Positions 55,600-63,713 of a stretch of 64,000 nucleotides of DNA are shown here, piece after piece. Each line of letters begins with the position of its first letter. The first letter of the stretch is position 1. The DNA is taken from the NCBI RefSeq assembly GCF_001046635.1, contig NZ_KQ130453.1, positions 253,001-317,000 on the forward strand, given 5' to 3'. The notes below the pieces were generated by a model. It was not told the DNA's origin and made no database searches. It was given only the letters and a program-made list of their open reading frames with translations. The stretch comes from Novosphingobium barchaimii LL02 (GTDB lineage Bacteria; Pseudomonadota; Alphaproteobacteria; Sphingomonadales; Sphingomonadaceae). A program made the position numbers and the translations under genes.

Positions 55600-56166
55600 A
55601 TGAGCAAGTATCTGCTTCTTATCGACTTCATCTCCGATCTCGTCAGCCATGATCCCATGGCCGGCGAGATCGCCCGGCGCGGCGTCCTGGCCAACGCCGC
55701 CGCTGCACTGGAAAAGGCGCGCGCCGCCGGTGTGCCGGTGGGCCACGTCCGCGTCGCCTTCAGCGCGCCCGACCTGCCCGAGGCACCGGCCCGTTCGCCG
55801 CTGTTCGCCCAGTTCAAAGGGCTGGGCGTGCTGCAGCTGGGTTCGCCCGGCGTGGAGTTCGCGGCCGAAGTCGCACCGGCCGAGGGCGAGGCGATCATCC
55901 TCAAGCATCAGGTCAGCCCGTTCTGGAAGACCATGCTAGACGCGGAACTGGAAAAGCACGGCGTTACCGAACTGTATCTCGCAGGCGTGTCCACTACGCT
56001 GGCGATCAGCGCGGCGGTGCGCGAAGGCCATGACCGCGGCCTTGCGGTGACGGTGATCGCGGACGCCTGCGCCGCGCATTCGCTGGCTGCGCACGAAGCG
56101 GAACTGGAGGCTTTCGGCGTGCTGTGCGGCGTCCGCAACGCGGCACAGATCGACTTCACCGCCTGA
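55600..56166 (+). CDS. Isochorismatase-fold protein lacking the catalytic cysteine
   Basis: A 188-residue protein of the isochorismatase-like cysteine hydrolase fold. Asp9 (LLLIDF) and Lys102 (IILKHQVSPF) of the usual Asp-Lys-Cys triad are present. At the position of the nucleophilic Cys, in GVSTTLAISAAVREG, there is Ala135, where functional amidases have Cys. True isochorismatases also lack this Cys, so the protein may hydrolyse a non-amide bond, act as a binding protein or be inactive. It starts eight bases after the TonB receptor stop and is followed by a strong terminator. Compare the second family member at 58086, which has the full triad. Confidence 0.85.
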   Translation: MSKYLLLIDFISDLVSHDPMAGEIARRGVLANAAAALEKARAAGVPVGHVRVAFSAPDLPEAPARSPLFAQFKGLGVLQLGSPGVEFAAEVAPAEGEAIILKHQVSPFWKTMLDAELEKHGVTELYLAGVSTTLAISAAVREGHDRGLAVTVIADACAAHSLAAHEAELEAFGVLCGVRNAAQIDFTA

Positions 56167-56185
56167 ACCCGGCGCGGTTGAAACG

Positions 56186-56217
56186 AAAAGGGCGCCGCAG
56201 CGATGCGGCGCCCTTTT
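56186..56217. terminator. Bidirectional intrinsic terminator
   Basis: A perfect 14-bp stem (56186-56199 with 56204-56217) closes a GCGA tetraloop. It begins with four A and ends with four T, so it can stop transcription from both the isochorismatase-like gene and the convergent aldehyde dehydrogenase gene. Confidence 0.93.
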
Positions 56218-56241
56218 CTGTGTCGGCGACAGTCCTTTGTA

Positions 56242-57720
56242 TCACTCCTTCGCGGCCGCTCCGAACTGCGGCAGCGCCACGTCGCGCAGCGCAATGCTGG
56301 TGGTCTTAAGCTCGGTGAAGAAATCGGCGCTGCTGGTCGCCCCGTCGCGGCCGGTGCCGCTGTCCTTGAAACCGCCGAACGGCGCGCGCAGTTCGCGCAT
56401 CATGGGGGTGTTGATCCAGATCGTCCCGGCGCGAATTTCGCGGCTGCACCGCATCGCGGCGCCCAGATCGGACGTCCAGGCATAGGCTACCAGCCCGAAG
56501 TCGGAGGCATTGGCGATCTCGATGGCCTGATCCAGCGTGTCGAAGATCAGGAAGCTGGCGAAAGGCCCGAAGATCTCGTCCTGGCAAACCCGGCTGGCAT
56601 TGTCCTTCGCCAGCACCGCGATCGGCTCCATGTACCAGCCCTTGTCCAGCCCCTCGGGACGACCGCCGCCGCACAACACTTCGGCGCCGTCCGACGCCGC
56701 TACGTCGAGGTAGGACAGCACCCGGTCATGGTGCGCCTTGAAGGCCAGGGGCCCCATCTCGGTGGTGGGATCGACCGGGCTGCCGATGCGCATGGCCTTG
56801 GTGCGGCGCACGAATTCGGCAATGAAGCGGTCGGCGATGCGGCGGTCGACAAGTATGCGCGAGCTGCCCAGGCACTGCTGCCCGTTGCTGGCATAGATGC
56901 CCGCCAGAGTGCCGTCGAGCGCACGCTCGAAATCGGCGTCGGCGCAGACGATCGCGGCCGATTTTCCGCCCAGCTCCATGATCGAGGGCTTCAGTCGCCG
57001 GCCTGCCGCCGCCATGATGTGCCGCCCCGTGGCGGTGCCCCCGGTGAAGCCGACCATGTCGATTTCCGCATGGTCCACCAATGCCGCGCCGGTCACACCG
57101 CCGCGCCCGTTGACGACGTTGACGACGCCATCGGGCAGGCCCGCCTCGTGCATCAGTTCGACCATGCGAAGCACCGATTGCGGCGTATATTCCGAGGGTT
57201 TGAGCACGCAGGTATTGCCGAAGGCGATGCACGTCGCGATCCGCATGGATGACAGCGCCAGCGGCGCATTCCACGGCGAGATAAGCGCGGCCACGCCCTT
57301 TGGCTCGCGCGTCACATACGTCAGGTAGTCCGGGTTCTGGCTGTAGCTTTCCCCCGACAGCGTGCTGGCCACTTCGGCAAAGCTGCGGAAGTTGATCGCG
57401 GCGCGGCGCACCAGTCCTGCAAGGGTGCGGATCGGCAGGCCGGTGGTGCGGGCCTCAAGCTCGGCCAGCGGTTCGGCCTCGGCGATGAGGCGGTCGTGGA
57501 TGGCGTAGAGGATGTCATTACGCTGGTCGGTGCCCATGCGCGACCAGCCCGAAAAGGCGCGCCGGGCCGAACGCACCGCGCGGTCGACGGCGGGCGCATC
57601 GGCTTCCTCCAGCTCGCACAGCGGCAATTCGGTGGCGGGGTCGATCACTTCGAGCCGGTGACCGTGCTGCGCGCGGTCGGGAGCGCCGTCGATCAGGCTG
57701 GTGGCGAGGGGGAGGTCCAT
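56242..57720 (-). CDS. NAD(P)-dependent aldehyde dehydrogenase
   Basis: A 492-residue aldehyde dehydrogenase. Asn151 (ISPWNAPL), Glu249 (MELGGKSA) and catalytic Cys283 (GQQCLGSS) are all in place, and FGGFKDSGTGRDG is near the C-terminus. The sequence style is like semialdehyde dehydrogenases such as HpaE. It would oxidise an aldehyde intermediate to a carboxylate. ATG 57720 follows AAAGGA; an upstream in-frame extension to 57900 contains one of the regulon motifs and is unlikely to be translated. It is read divergently from the second isochorismatase-fold gene. Confidence 0.93.
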   Translation of the reverse strand: MDLPLATSLIDGAPDRAQHGHRLEVIDPATELPLCELEEADAPAVDRAVRSARRAFSGWSRMGTDQRNDILYAIHDRLIAEAEPLAELEARTTGLPIRTLAGLVRRAAINFRSFAEVASTLSGESYSQNPDYLTYVTREPKGVAALISPWNAPLALSSMRIATCIAFGNTCVLKPSEYTPQSVLRMVELMHEAGLPDGVVNVVNGRGGVTGAALVDHAEIDMVGFTGGTATGRHIMAAAGRRLKPSIMELGGKSAAIVCADADFERALDGTLAGIYASNGQQCLGSSRILVDRRIADRFIAEFVRRTKAMRIGSPVDPTTEMGPLAFKAHHDRVLSYLDVAASDGAEVLCGGGRPEGLDKGWYMEPIAVLAKDNASRVCQDEIFGPFASFLIFDTLDQAIEIANASDFGLVAYAWTSDLGAAMRCSREIRAGTIWINTPMMRELRAPFGGFKDSGTGRDGATSSADFFTELKTTSIALRDVALPQFGAAAKE

Positions 57721-58085
57721 GCGGTCCTTTCGGGGAAATGCTGGGAATTTGCTCTGGACACCAAGCACCACGCGCCGATCTTTTGCGCAACCATGCAACG
57801 GTGCGATTTCCGCGACGTGGAGGTCGCCGGGCGCAAGCTGGCGAGATGATTGCCATGCGGGCATTTGCATACAAGGACCAATTTCAGCGGGTGACACCAT
57901 TTCGGTCGCTATCCCGCAGCAATGCTACCGCGCGACGAAGATTTGTACGGGGCGATTTTCACGGCCAGTTGACCTTCTTCAAATTTGTATACTAAAGGCG
58001 AGGTATGGAAATGGGCATCAAGCAACCGGGATTCGGCTGCATCGCTGCCACAGGCCTGCAGCATAAACGGGAGCCGGGACGGGCG
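57721..58085. promoter_or_regulatory. Divergent promoter region with two TTGTATRC sites
   Basis: The gap between the aldehyde dehydrogenase and the amidase-like gene has no gene of its own. The motif occurs as GCATACAA on the plus strand at 57867-57874 (TTGTATGC on the minus strand, facing the dehydrogenase) and as TTGTATAC at 57984-57991 within TTTGTATACTAAA (57983-57995), facing the amidase operon. One site per direction fits control of both operons by the GntR protein. Confidence 0.6.
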
Positions 58086-58721
58086 ATGAGTGATGCGCTG
58101 ACACAGAACTACGCAGGCGCGTTCGGCGGCAAGGCAGGATTTGGCAAATCGCCTGCGCTGATCCTCATCGATTTCGTCGAAGCCTATTTCGCGCCCGAAA
58201 GCCCGCTCTATGCCGGCGTCGAGGATGCGCTGGACTCGGCCCTGCGCGTGCGCGCCGCAGCGCGCGCCGCCGGCGTGCCGGTGATCCTGACCAACGTCAT
58301 TTACCACCCCGGTGGCATCGACGGCGGGCGCTTCTTCGAAAAGGTGCCTGCCCTTCGCGCGTTCGAGGCAGGCAGCGCCATGGGCGCGTGGCCCCGCGGC
58401 CTTGTCCCCCACGCGGACGAACTGGTGCTGACCAAGCAGTACCCCAGCGCCTTCTTTGGCACTTCGCTGGCTTCCACGCTGACCGCGCGCGGCATCGATC
58501 AGGTAATCCTCACCGGCCTGTCGACCAGTGGCTGCGTGCGCGCAAGCTGCGTCGATGCCGTCTCGCACGGTTTCCGCACCGCCGTCGTCGCCGAGGGATG
58601 CGGCGATCGCCACCCCGCACCGCATGAGGCGAACCTGTTCGACATGAACGCCAAATATGCCGACGTCGTCTCGGAAGAGGCGATCATCACGTATCTGTCC
58701 GCTCTGGAGCTGCCCGCATGA
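58086..58721 (+). CDS. Isochorismatase-family amidohydrolase
   Basis: A 211-residue cysteine hydrolase with an intact triad: Asp29 (ALILIDF), Lys117 (VLTKQYPSAF) and Cys150 (GLSTSGCVRAS). The sequence around the cysteine and the GGRFFEKVPAL segment resemble N-carbamoylsarcosine amidase and maleamate amidohydrolase (NicF) more than isochorismatase, so it probably releases ammonia or carbamate from an amide. ATG 58086 gives a normal family length; an ATG at 58005 would add 27 residues and lies only nine bases after an operator-like motif. Its stop overlaps the next gene (ATGA). Confidence 0.87.
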   Translation: MSDALTQNYAGAFGGKAGFGKSPALILIDFVEAYFAPESPLYAGVEDALDSALRVRAAARAAGVPVILTNVIYHPGGIDGGRFFEKVPALRAFEAGSAMGAWPRGLVPHADELVLTKQYPSAFFGTSLASTLTARGIDQVILTGLSTSGCVRASCVDAVSHGFRTAVVAEGCGDRHPAPHEANLFDMNAKYADVVSEEAIITYLSALELPA

Positions 58722-59626
58722 TCGAAATCGTCGAAGTCGGCCCGCGCGACGGGCTGCAGAACGAGAAAGTCCTCGTCTCGCTGGAAGACAAGGCCGAGAT
58801 GATCGCCCGCTCCATCGCCTACGGCGCGCGCCGGATCGAGGTCGGCAGCTTCGTGAACCCCAAGAAGGTGCCGCAGATGGCGGGCACCGACGAATTGGTT
58901 GCGATGCTGCCCCGCCGCGATGACGTGACCTACATCGGCCTCGTCATGAACCAGCGCGGGCTGGACCGCGCGCTGGAAGCCGGGATCGACGAGGCCGGCG
59001 CCGTCTGCGTGGCCACCGATACGTTCGCCATGCGCAACCAGGGCCAGACCAGCAACCAGTCGGTCATCGTCGCCTCCGATATCGTCCGCAATGCCATCGC
59101 GGCGGGCAGGGGCGGACAGGTGACCATCGGCGCGGCCTTCGGGTGCCCGTTCGAGGGCGAAGTCGCGCAGGCCCATGTCGTCGCCATGGCCCGCCAGCTG
59201 GCCGAGGCGAACCCCCGCGAGATCGCGCTGGCCGACACCATCGGCGTCGCCACTCCGGGGGAAGTCGATGCGCTGGTGCGCGCGGTGGTCGCTGCGGTCG
59301 GGCCGATCCCGGTACGTGTCCATTTCCACAACACCCGCAACACCGGCCTCGCCAATGCGTGGATCGCGGTGGCGGCGGGCGCCCGCGTGGTCGACGCCTC
59401 GCTCGGCGGGCTGGGCGGCTGCCCCTTCGCACCCAAGGCGACCGGCAACGTGCCGACCGAGGATGTGGTCTACATGTTCGAACGCTCAGGCCTGGCCACC
59501 GGGCTGGACCTCGACCGCGTGATCGAGGCGTCGCACTGGATGGAAGGCGTCATGGGCACCGCCCTTCGCGGCATGGTTTCGAACGCGGGCAACTTCCCGG
59601 CGGTAGCGCTGGGCAGGGACATCTGA
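58718..59626 (+). CDS. HMG-CoA lyase-family enzyme
   Basis: A 302-residue TIM-barrel lyase of the HMG-CoA lyase family. EVGPRDGLQNE carries the metal-binding Asp, VRVHFHNTRNTG the two His ligands and GLGGCPFAPKATGN the catalytic Cys. SFVNPKKVPQMAGTDEL differs slightly from the SFVSPKWVPQ of leucine-pathway enzymes, hinting at a related 3-hydroxyacyl-CoA such as citramalyl-CoA or another branched acid. It would cleave such a CoA ester to acetyl-CoA or pyruvate plus a keto compound. It is coupled to the amidase gene and followed after 69 bases by the CoA-transferase that could supply its substrate. Confidence 0.9.
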   Translation: MIEIVEVGPRDGLQNEKVLVSLEDKAEMIARSIAYGARRIEVGSFVNPKKVPQMAGTDELVAMLPRRDDVTYIGLVMNQRGLDRALEAGIDEAGAVCVATDTFAMRNQGQTSNQSVIVASDIVRNAIAAGRGGQVTIGAAFGCPFEGEVAQAHVVAMARQLAEANPREIALADTIGVATPGEVDALVRAVVAAVGPIPVRVHFHNTRNTGLANAWIAVAAGARVVDASLGGLGGCPFAPKATGNVPTEDVVYMFERSGLATGLDLDRVIEASHWMEGVMGTALRGMVSNAGNFPAVALGRDI

Positions 59627-59695
59627 TTTTCACCGACGTGACTGGGTCAGGGGCAAAGCCCCGGCCCCTGTTCCCACTTTGCAGGAAGACATCAA

Positions 59696-60919
59696 ATGAC
59701 GAATGAAGGGGTGCTCGCCAACCAAGGGGCTTTGGCCGGAATCCGGGTCATCGAACTGGGCCAGCTTATCGCGGGGCCGTTCTGCGGGCAGTTGCTGGGC
59801 GACATGGGCGCGGAAGTCATCAAGGTGGAGCCGCCGCAGGTCGACGGCAAAGGTGGCGGCGATCCGATGCGCAACTGGGGCCACGGCGAGGCCAAGCTGT
59901 GGTGGGAAGTCGTCGCCCGCAACAAGAAGTCGGTCAGTGCCAACCTGCGCATCGCCGAAGGGCAGGAAATCGTGCGCAAGCTGGTCGCCCATGCCGACAT
60001 CCTGATCGAGAACTTCAAGCCCGGTACGATGGAGAAATGGGGCCTTGGTCCCGATGCGCTTCACGCGATCAACCCGCGCCTCATCATCGTGCGTGTCTCG
60101 GGCTATGGCCAGACCGGGCCTTATTCCTCGCGCGCGGGCTTTGGCGGCATTGGCGAGGCCATGGGCGGCTGGCGCTACATCGTCGGCGATCCCGACCGCG
60201 CGCCTTCGCGCATGGGCGTTTCCATCGGGGACAGCCTTGCCGCGACTTACGGTTGCATGGGCGCGCTGGCCGCGCTCCACGCGCGGGAGCGTACCGGCAA
60301 GGGCCAGGTCGTCGACAGTGCGCTTTATGAAGCGGTACTGCAGGTGATGGAGAGCCTGGTGCCCGAATACATGGTGTCGAACCACGTGCGCCAGCGCACC
60401 GGCTCGATCCTCGAAGGTATTTCACCGTCCAACGTCTACCCCACCAGCGATGGCGAATACCTTATCGGCGCCAATCAGGACGCGGTGTTCAAGCGCCTGT
60501 GCGGTGCGATGGGCCGCCCCGACCTTGCCACCGACCCGCGCTATGCGACCCACGTTGCACGCGGCGAGAACTTGCGCGAACTCGACGATATCATCGCGGA
60601 GTGGACCCGCACGCTGACGGTCGAGGAACTGGAAGCGAAGATGATCGAATTTTCGGTTCCCGCCGGCAAGATCTACCGCGCGGCAGAGATGCTGGAAGAC
60701 CCACACTTCGAGGCGCGCGATGCGCTGGTCGAGATGGAGCATCCGCGCTGGGGCACCTACAAGATGCAGAATGCCTTCCCCAAGCTGTCCGACACGCCCA
60801 GTTCGGTGCGCCGCCGCGCGCCGCTGGAGGTCGGGCAGGATAACGCCCAGGTCTACGGCGAACTACTTGGTCTTTCCGCGGAAGACATGGCAGGATTGCA
60901 GGCGCGTCAGGCGATCTGA
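59696..60919 (+). CDS. Class III (CaiB/BaiF) CoA-transferase
   Basis: A 407-residue family III CoA-transferase. The covalent-intermediate Asp179 is in GVSIGDSLAATYGCMGAL. The N-terminus has GIRVIELGQLIAGPFCGQLLGDMGAEVIKVE and the middle RVSGYGQTGPYSSRAGFGGIGEAMGG, all typical. It moves CoA from a donor such as succinyl-CoA to an organic acid. With the HMG-CoA lyase-like enzyme it forms an activate-then-cleave module. GGAAG precedes the ATG. A GC-rich hairpin follows the stop codon. Confidence 0.93.
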   Translation: MTNEGVLANQGALAGIRVIELGQLIAGPFCGQLLGDMGAEVIKVEPPQVDGKGGGDPMRNWGHGEAKLWWEVVARNKKSVSANLRIAEGQEIVRKLVAHADILIENFKPGTMEKWGLGPDALHAINPRLIIVRVSGYGQTGPYSSRAGFGGIGEAMGGWRYIVGDPDRAPSRMGVSIGDSLAATYGCMGALAALHARERTGKGQVVDSALYEAVLQVMESLVPEYMVSNHVRQRTGSILEGISPSNVYPTSDGEYLIGANQDAVFKRLCGAMGRPDLATDPRYATHVARGENLRELDDIIAEWTRTLTVEELEAKMIEFSVPAGKIYRAAEMLEDPHFEARDALVEMEHPRWGTYKMQNAFPKLSDTPSSVRRRAPLEVGQDNAQVYGELLGLSAEDMAGLQARQAI

Positions 60920-60924
60920 CCGAC

Positions 60925-60950
60925 AGGCCGCGTCCCCGCCGGGGCGCGGC
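60925..60950. terminator. GC-rich hairpin between convergent genes
   Basis: GGCCGCG (60925-60931) pairs with CGCGGCC (60944-60950), with CCCC/GGGG inside. There is no T-run. It lies between the convergent CoA-transferase and GntR genes. Confidence 0.5.
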
Positions 60951-60953
60951 CCG

Positions 60954-61598
60954 TCAGCCTGCCGGCTCAGGCTTGAGGCGCGCGTGCAGGGCGCGGCGGA
61001 TATGCGCGATCATCAGCGCTTCCGCCCAGTCCGGGTCGCCCTGCGCCAGCGCGGCCGTGATCTCGGTGTGCTCGCTATAGCTGCGGCCCAGCTGTTCGCG
61101 GCTGTAGGCCATGGCCGTCTGCTGGACCACCGGCTGCATCACGAGGCGGCCGAGCAGCGCCGCCAGCCGGTCCGACGCGGCGATCTCCAGGATCAGCGAG
61201 TGAAATTCGGCATTTGCGGCAAGGTATGCCTGCACGTCGAGCGTGGGCGCGTCGAGTACGTCGCGCAGGTTCTCGTTGATGGTGCGCAGGCGCGCGATCT
61301 GCGCCTTGCCGGCACGGCTGGCGGCGCGGCGCACGGCGTAGCCTTCCAGCATGCCGCGAAGCGTGAAGACTTCCTCGATGTCCTCCAGCGTCCATTCCGC
61401 GACGAAGGAACGCTGGCTGTCGGTGCGGCGCACGAACAGTTCGGTCTCCAACCGGCGGATGGCATCGCGCACCGGGGTACGCGACACGCCGCAGATGGCG
61501 GCAAGTTCCTCTTCCTTGAGCTGCGTACCGGGCGCGAGTTCACCCGAAAGAATACGCGCGCGCAGTTCGAGATAGGCCTGATCGCTGGCTTTCGACAA
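60954..61598 (-). CDS. GntR-family (FCD subfamily) transcriptional regulator
   Basis: A 214-residue regulator. The N-terminal winged helix has LRARILSGELAPGTQLKEEELAAICGVSRTPVRDAIRRLETE, the GntR signature. The C-terminal all-helical FCD domain has VFTLRGMLEGYAVRRAA, FHSLILEIAASDRL and SEHTEITAALAQGD, whose acidic and His residues bind metal and an organic-acid ligand in this class. The TTG at 61598 is taken as start because GGGGAGG lies five bases upstream; a more distal TTG at 61646 would place the start upstream of the operator-like motif at 61632-61643. It probably represses the cluster from 48855 to 60919 and itself. Confidence 0.92.
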   Translation of the reverse strand: MSKASDQAYLELRARILSGELAPGTQLKEEELAAICGVSRTPVRDAIRRLETELFVRRTDSQRSFVAEWTLEDIEEVFTLRGMLEGYAVRRAASRAGKAQIARLRTINENLRDVLDAPTLDVQAYLAANAEFHSLILEIAASDRLAALLGRLVMQPVVQQTAMAYSREQLGRSYSEHTEITAALAQGDPDWAEALMIAHIRRALHARLKPEPAG

Positions 61599-61631
61599 AT
61601 ATGCCTCCCCGGCGATGTGACGAAGCTGCGC

Positions 61632-61643
61632 AGTATACAAAAT
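61632..61643 (-). promoter_or_regulatory. TTGTATAC site upstream of the GntR gene
   Basis: The motif reads ATTTTGTATACT on the minus strand (core TTGTATAC, 61640-61633), 34 bases before the regulator start. It matches the four motifs in the two divergent promoter regions of the cluster and suggests autoregulation. Confidence 0.6.
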
Positions 61644-61863
61644 CAAGCGCCTTCGCGAGAGCTATGCGTGGTCGATAAAAAGTTTTTTACGCGACGCGGG
61701 AAAATTCGAGCGTGGCTGCTTTGAAGATTTTCACCCATGAGCTGCCAAATCAGCGACATTCCGGTCGCGCCACCGTGCAGACGTTGAAGAACTTTGCCTT
61801 GTCGGACCGTGTTGAATACAAAGCCGGGACTCAGCGGTTTCAGCAAGCAAACAGGCACAGACA

Positions 61864-62082
61864 ATGGCGGATTTCGACTGGCATGGCGGCGTCATTGAAC
61901 CGACTACTCCGGTGGATCGAAATTACCGTAACACGCAGAATGTCCGAAGATTTTTCGTTAGCGCCTGCGGGGCCTCCTTTACCTTCGACCGCGCCTTTAT
62001 GGCATTTCTTAAAGATGGAAAGGCGAAGACCATGGGGGATGCGGCGATGGAATGGACCAGCCGTCGATCTTCACAGGGATAG
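61864..62082 (+). CDS. Small DUF6434-like protein
   Basis: A 72-residue protein with a pattern I associate with the DUF6434 family: FDWHGGVIEPTTPVDRNYRNTQNVRRFF, then FDRAFMAFLKDG and KTMGDAAMEW. The pattern suggests a small helical domain; no biochemical function is known to me. It stands alone between the divergent GntR gene and the convergent efflux gene. The ribosome site is weak. Conserved composition over the full length argues that it is a real gene despite its size. Confidence 0.62.
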   Translation: MADFDWHGGVIEPTTPVDRNYRNTQNVRRFFVSACGASFTFDRAFMAFLKDGKAKTMGDAAMEWTSRRSSQG

Positions 62083-62141
62083 GCTAAAAGGGAAAAGCGT
62101 CCGTTCCCACCAAAGTTCCGCCATTCCAGCGACAAGCAGGG

Positions 62142-62171
62142 CGTCCTGAAAGCGGCCAGACATTCAGGACG
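62142..62171. terminator. Inverted repeat between convergent genes
   Basis: CGTCCTGAA (62142-62150) and TTCAGGACG (62163-62171) form a perfect 9-bp stem with a 12-base loop, between the small DUF6434-like gene and the convergent outer-membrane efflux gene. No T-run is present on either side. Confidence 0.5.
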
Positions 62172-62197
62172 AATCTGGTCCCCACGACGGCACTCGA

Positions 62198-63613
62198 TCA
62201 GGTTGCCGGAGCGTCCTGCCATGTGCCGCCCAGAGCGCGGAACAGGTCGACCTGGGCGAAGGCCACGTCGCGGGTTGCGGCGGCGGAATCCGCTTCGGCC
62301 TGCGCCAGGGTGCGCTGGGCGTCCAGCACGGCGAGGGAATCGATCTCGCCCCGGCTCTGACGGGCCAGGCCGACATTCGCGGCGCGGCTTGCCGCATCGC
62401 GTGAGGCGGCGAGGCGCTCCTTGCGCAGCAGCGCGTTGCGGTAGGCAGAAAGCGCGGTTTCCGTTTCCCCCAGCGCGCGCAGGACAGCGCCGTCGAACGT
62501 GGCGAGGTCCGCCTTGGCATCTGCCCTGGCGCCGCCGATACGGGCGCGGATCACTTCCTGATTGGGGAAGGCCCATGATATCATCGGGCCGAGCAGCCAG
62601 CGCAGAGGGCCGCCGCCGAACACTTCGGTGGCGCCCACAGCCGTGGTGCCCACCGAGCCGCCCAAAGTGATGCGCGGATAGAGGTCTGCCGTGGCTACGC
62701 CGATGCGTGCGGTGTCGGCGGCCAGGCGGCGCTCCGCGGCCTTTACGTCAGGGCGGCGTGCCAGCAGTGTTGCGCCGTCGCCGACCGGTATGGGCTGGCC
62801 GACATCGGGCGTGGTGGTGCGGGAAAGCACTGCGTCGGGCAGGTCCTGCGGAGTGCGGCCGGTGAGGACCGCGATGCGGAACAGGGCCGCATCGCGCCGC
62901 GCCTCCAGCGCCGGGATCGTGGCAGCCTGAGCCTCGCGCAGCTGGATGGTGCGGATCACGTCGAGCTTCTGGTTGAGGCCGCGCTCGAAGCGGGCGTTGG
63001 TGATGCGCTCCGACCGGGCGAGCAGGTCCACCGTGCGCTCGGCGACGTCGATCTGTTCGCCCGCGCTGGTGGCATCGACATAAGCGCGCACGGTATCCGC
63101 CACCACGGTTACCCGCACGGCGTCGGCATCCTCCTGCGCAGCGCCGAGATCGGCGCGCGAGGCTTCGATGCCGCGCTTTACCCGGCCGAACAGGTCCAGC
63201 TCGTAGCCGACCGATAGACCGCCATCGACGCGGCGACCTTCGCGGTCGTAGCCGGGCAGGACCTGGCTTTCCGAGGCGCGGCCATAGGTGCCGGTGGCGT
63301 CGATGGTGGTCTGCGGCAGCGCGTCCGATCGCGACCCGCGCAAGGAAGCGCGGGCGCGCTCGATCCGGGCCAGCGCGATGCGCAGGTCGGTGTTGGCGCG
63401 TAGCGCATCGGTGACGAGGCCGTCGAGCACGGTGTCGTTGTAGAGGTGCCACCACTGCCCCACGGGCGCGCCGGTGGTCACTTCGGCGGACTGCACACCT
63501 ACGAACGGTGCCTCGGCCGAGGGCGGCGGCGTGGGCGCGACATGGTCGGGGCCGACCGCGCAGGCGGAGAGGGCGGTGGCGGCCAGCAGGGCCGCTATGG
63601 TCTTCGTAATCAT
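62198..63613 (-). CDS. NodT/OprM-type outer-membrane efflux lipoprotein
   Basis: A 471-residue outer-membrane factor of RND efflux systems. Lipobox LSAC near residue 18 is followed by VGPDH, the typical start of NodT-family mature proteins. The long helical halves contain two related repeats (LRIALARIERARASLRGSRSDALPQ and ERRLAADTARIGVATADLYPRITLGGSVG), as expected for the TolC fold. The trimer spans the outer membrane and docks with the inner-membrane pump encoded 100 bases upstream on the same strand. Confidence 0.94.
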   Translation of the reverse strand: MITKTIAALLAATALSACAVGPDHVAPTPPPSAEAPFVGVQSAEVTTGAPVGQWWHLYNDTVLDGLVTDALRANTDLRIALARIERARASLRGSRSDALPQTTIDATGTYGRASESQVLPGYDREGRRVDGGLSVGYELDLFGRVKRGIEASRADLGAAQEDADAVRVTVVADTVRAYVDATSAGEQIDVAERTVDLLARSERITNARFERGLNQKLDVIRTIQLREAQAATIPALEARRDAALFRIAVLTGRTPQDLPDAVLSRTTTPDVGQPIPVGDGATLLARRPDVKAAERRLAADTARIGVATADLYPRITLGGSVGTTAVGATEVFGGGPLRWLLGPMISWAFPNQEVIRARIGGARADAKADLATFDGAVLRALGETETALSAYRNALLRKERLAASRDAASRAANVGLARQSRGEIDSLAVLDAQRTLAQAEADSAAATRDVAFAQVDLFRALGGTWQDAPAT

Positions 63614-63672
63614 CGAAGATATCCTGTCATTCGCCGCGACTGGCGGCGGTGTGAATTCTGCGGTCTTGGGCG

Positions 63673-63705
63673 AGTCCAGGGCGGGCGGCGCGCCTACCCT
63701 GGACT
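63673..63705 (-). other. Inverted repeat between pump and outer-membrane factor genes
   Basis: AGTCCAGGG (63673-63681) and CCCTGGACT (63697-63705) form a perfect 9-bp stem just after the pump stop codon. It may partly terminate or stabilise the transcript between the two efflux genes. Confidence 0.45.
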
Positions 63706-63713
63706 GCCAAGGA

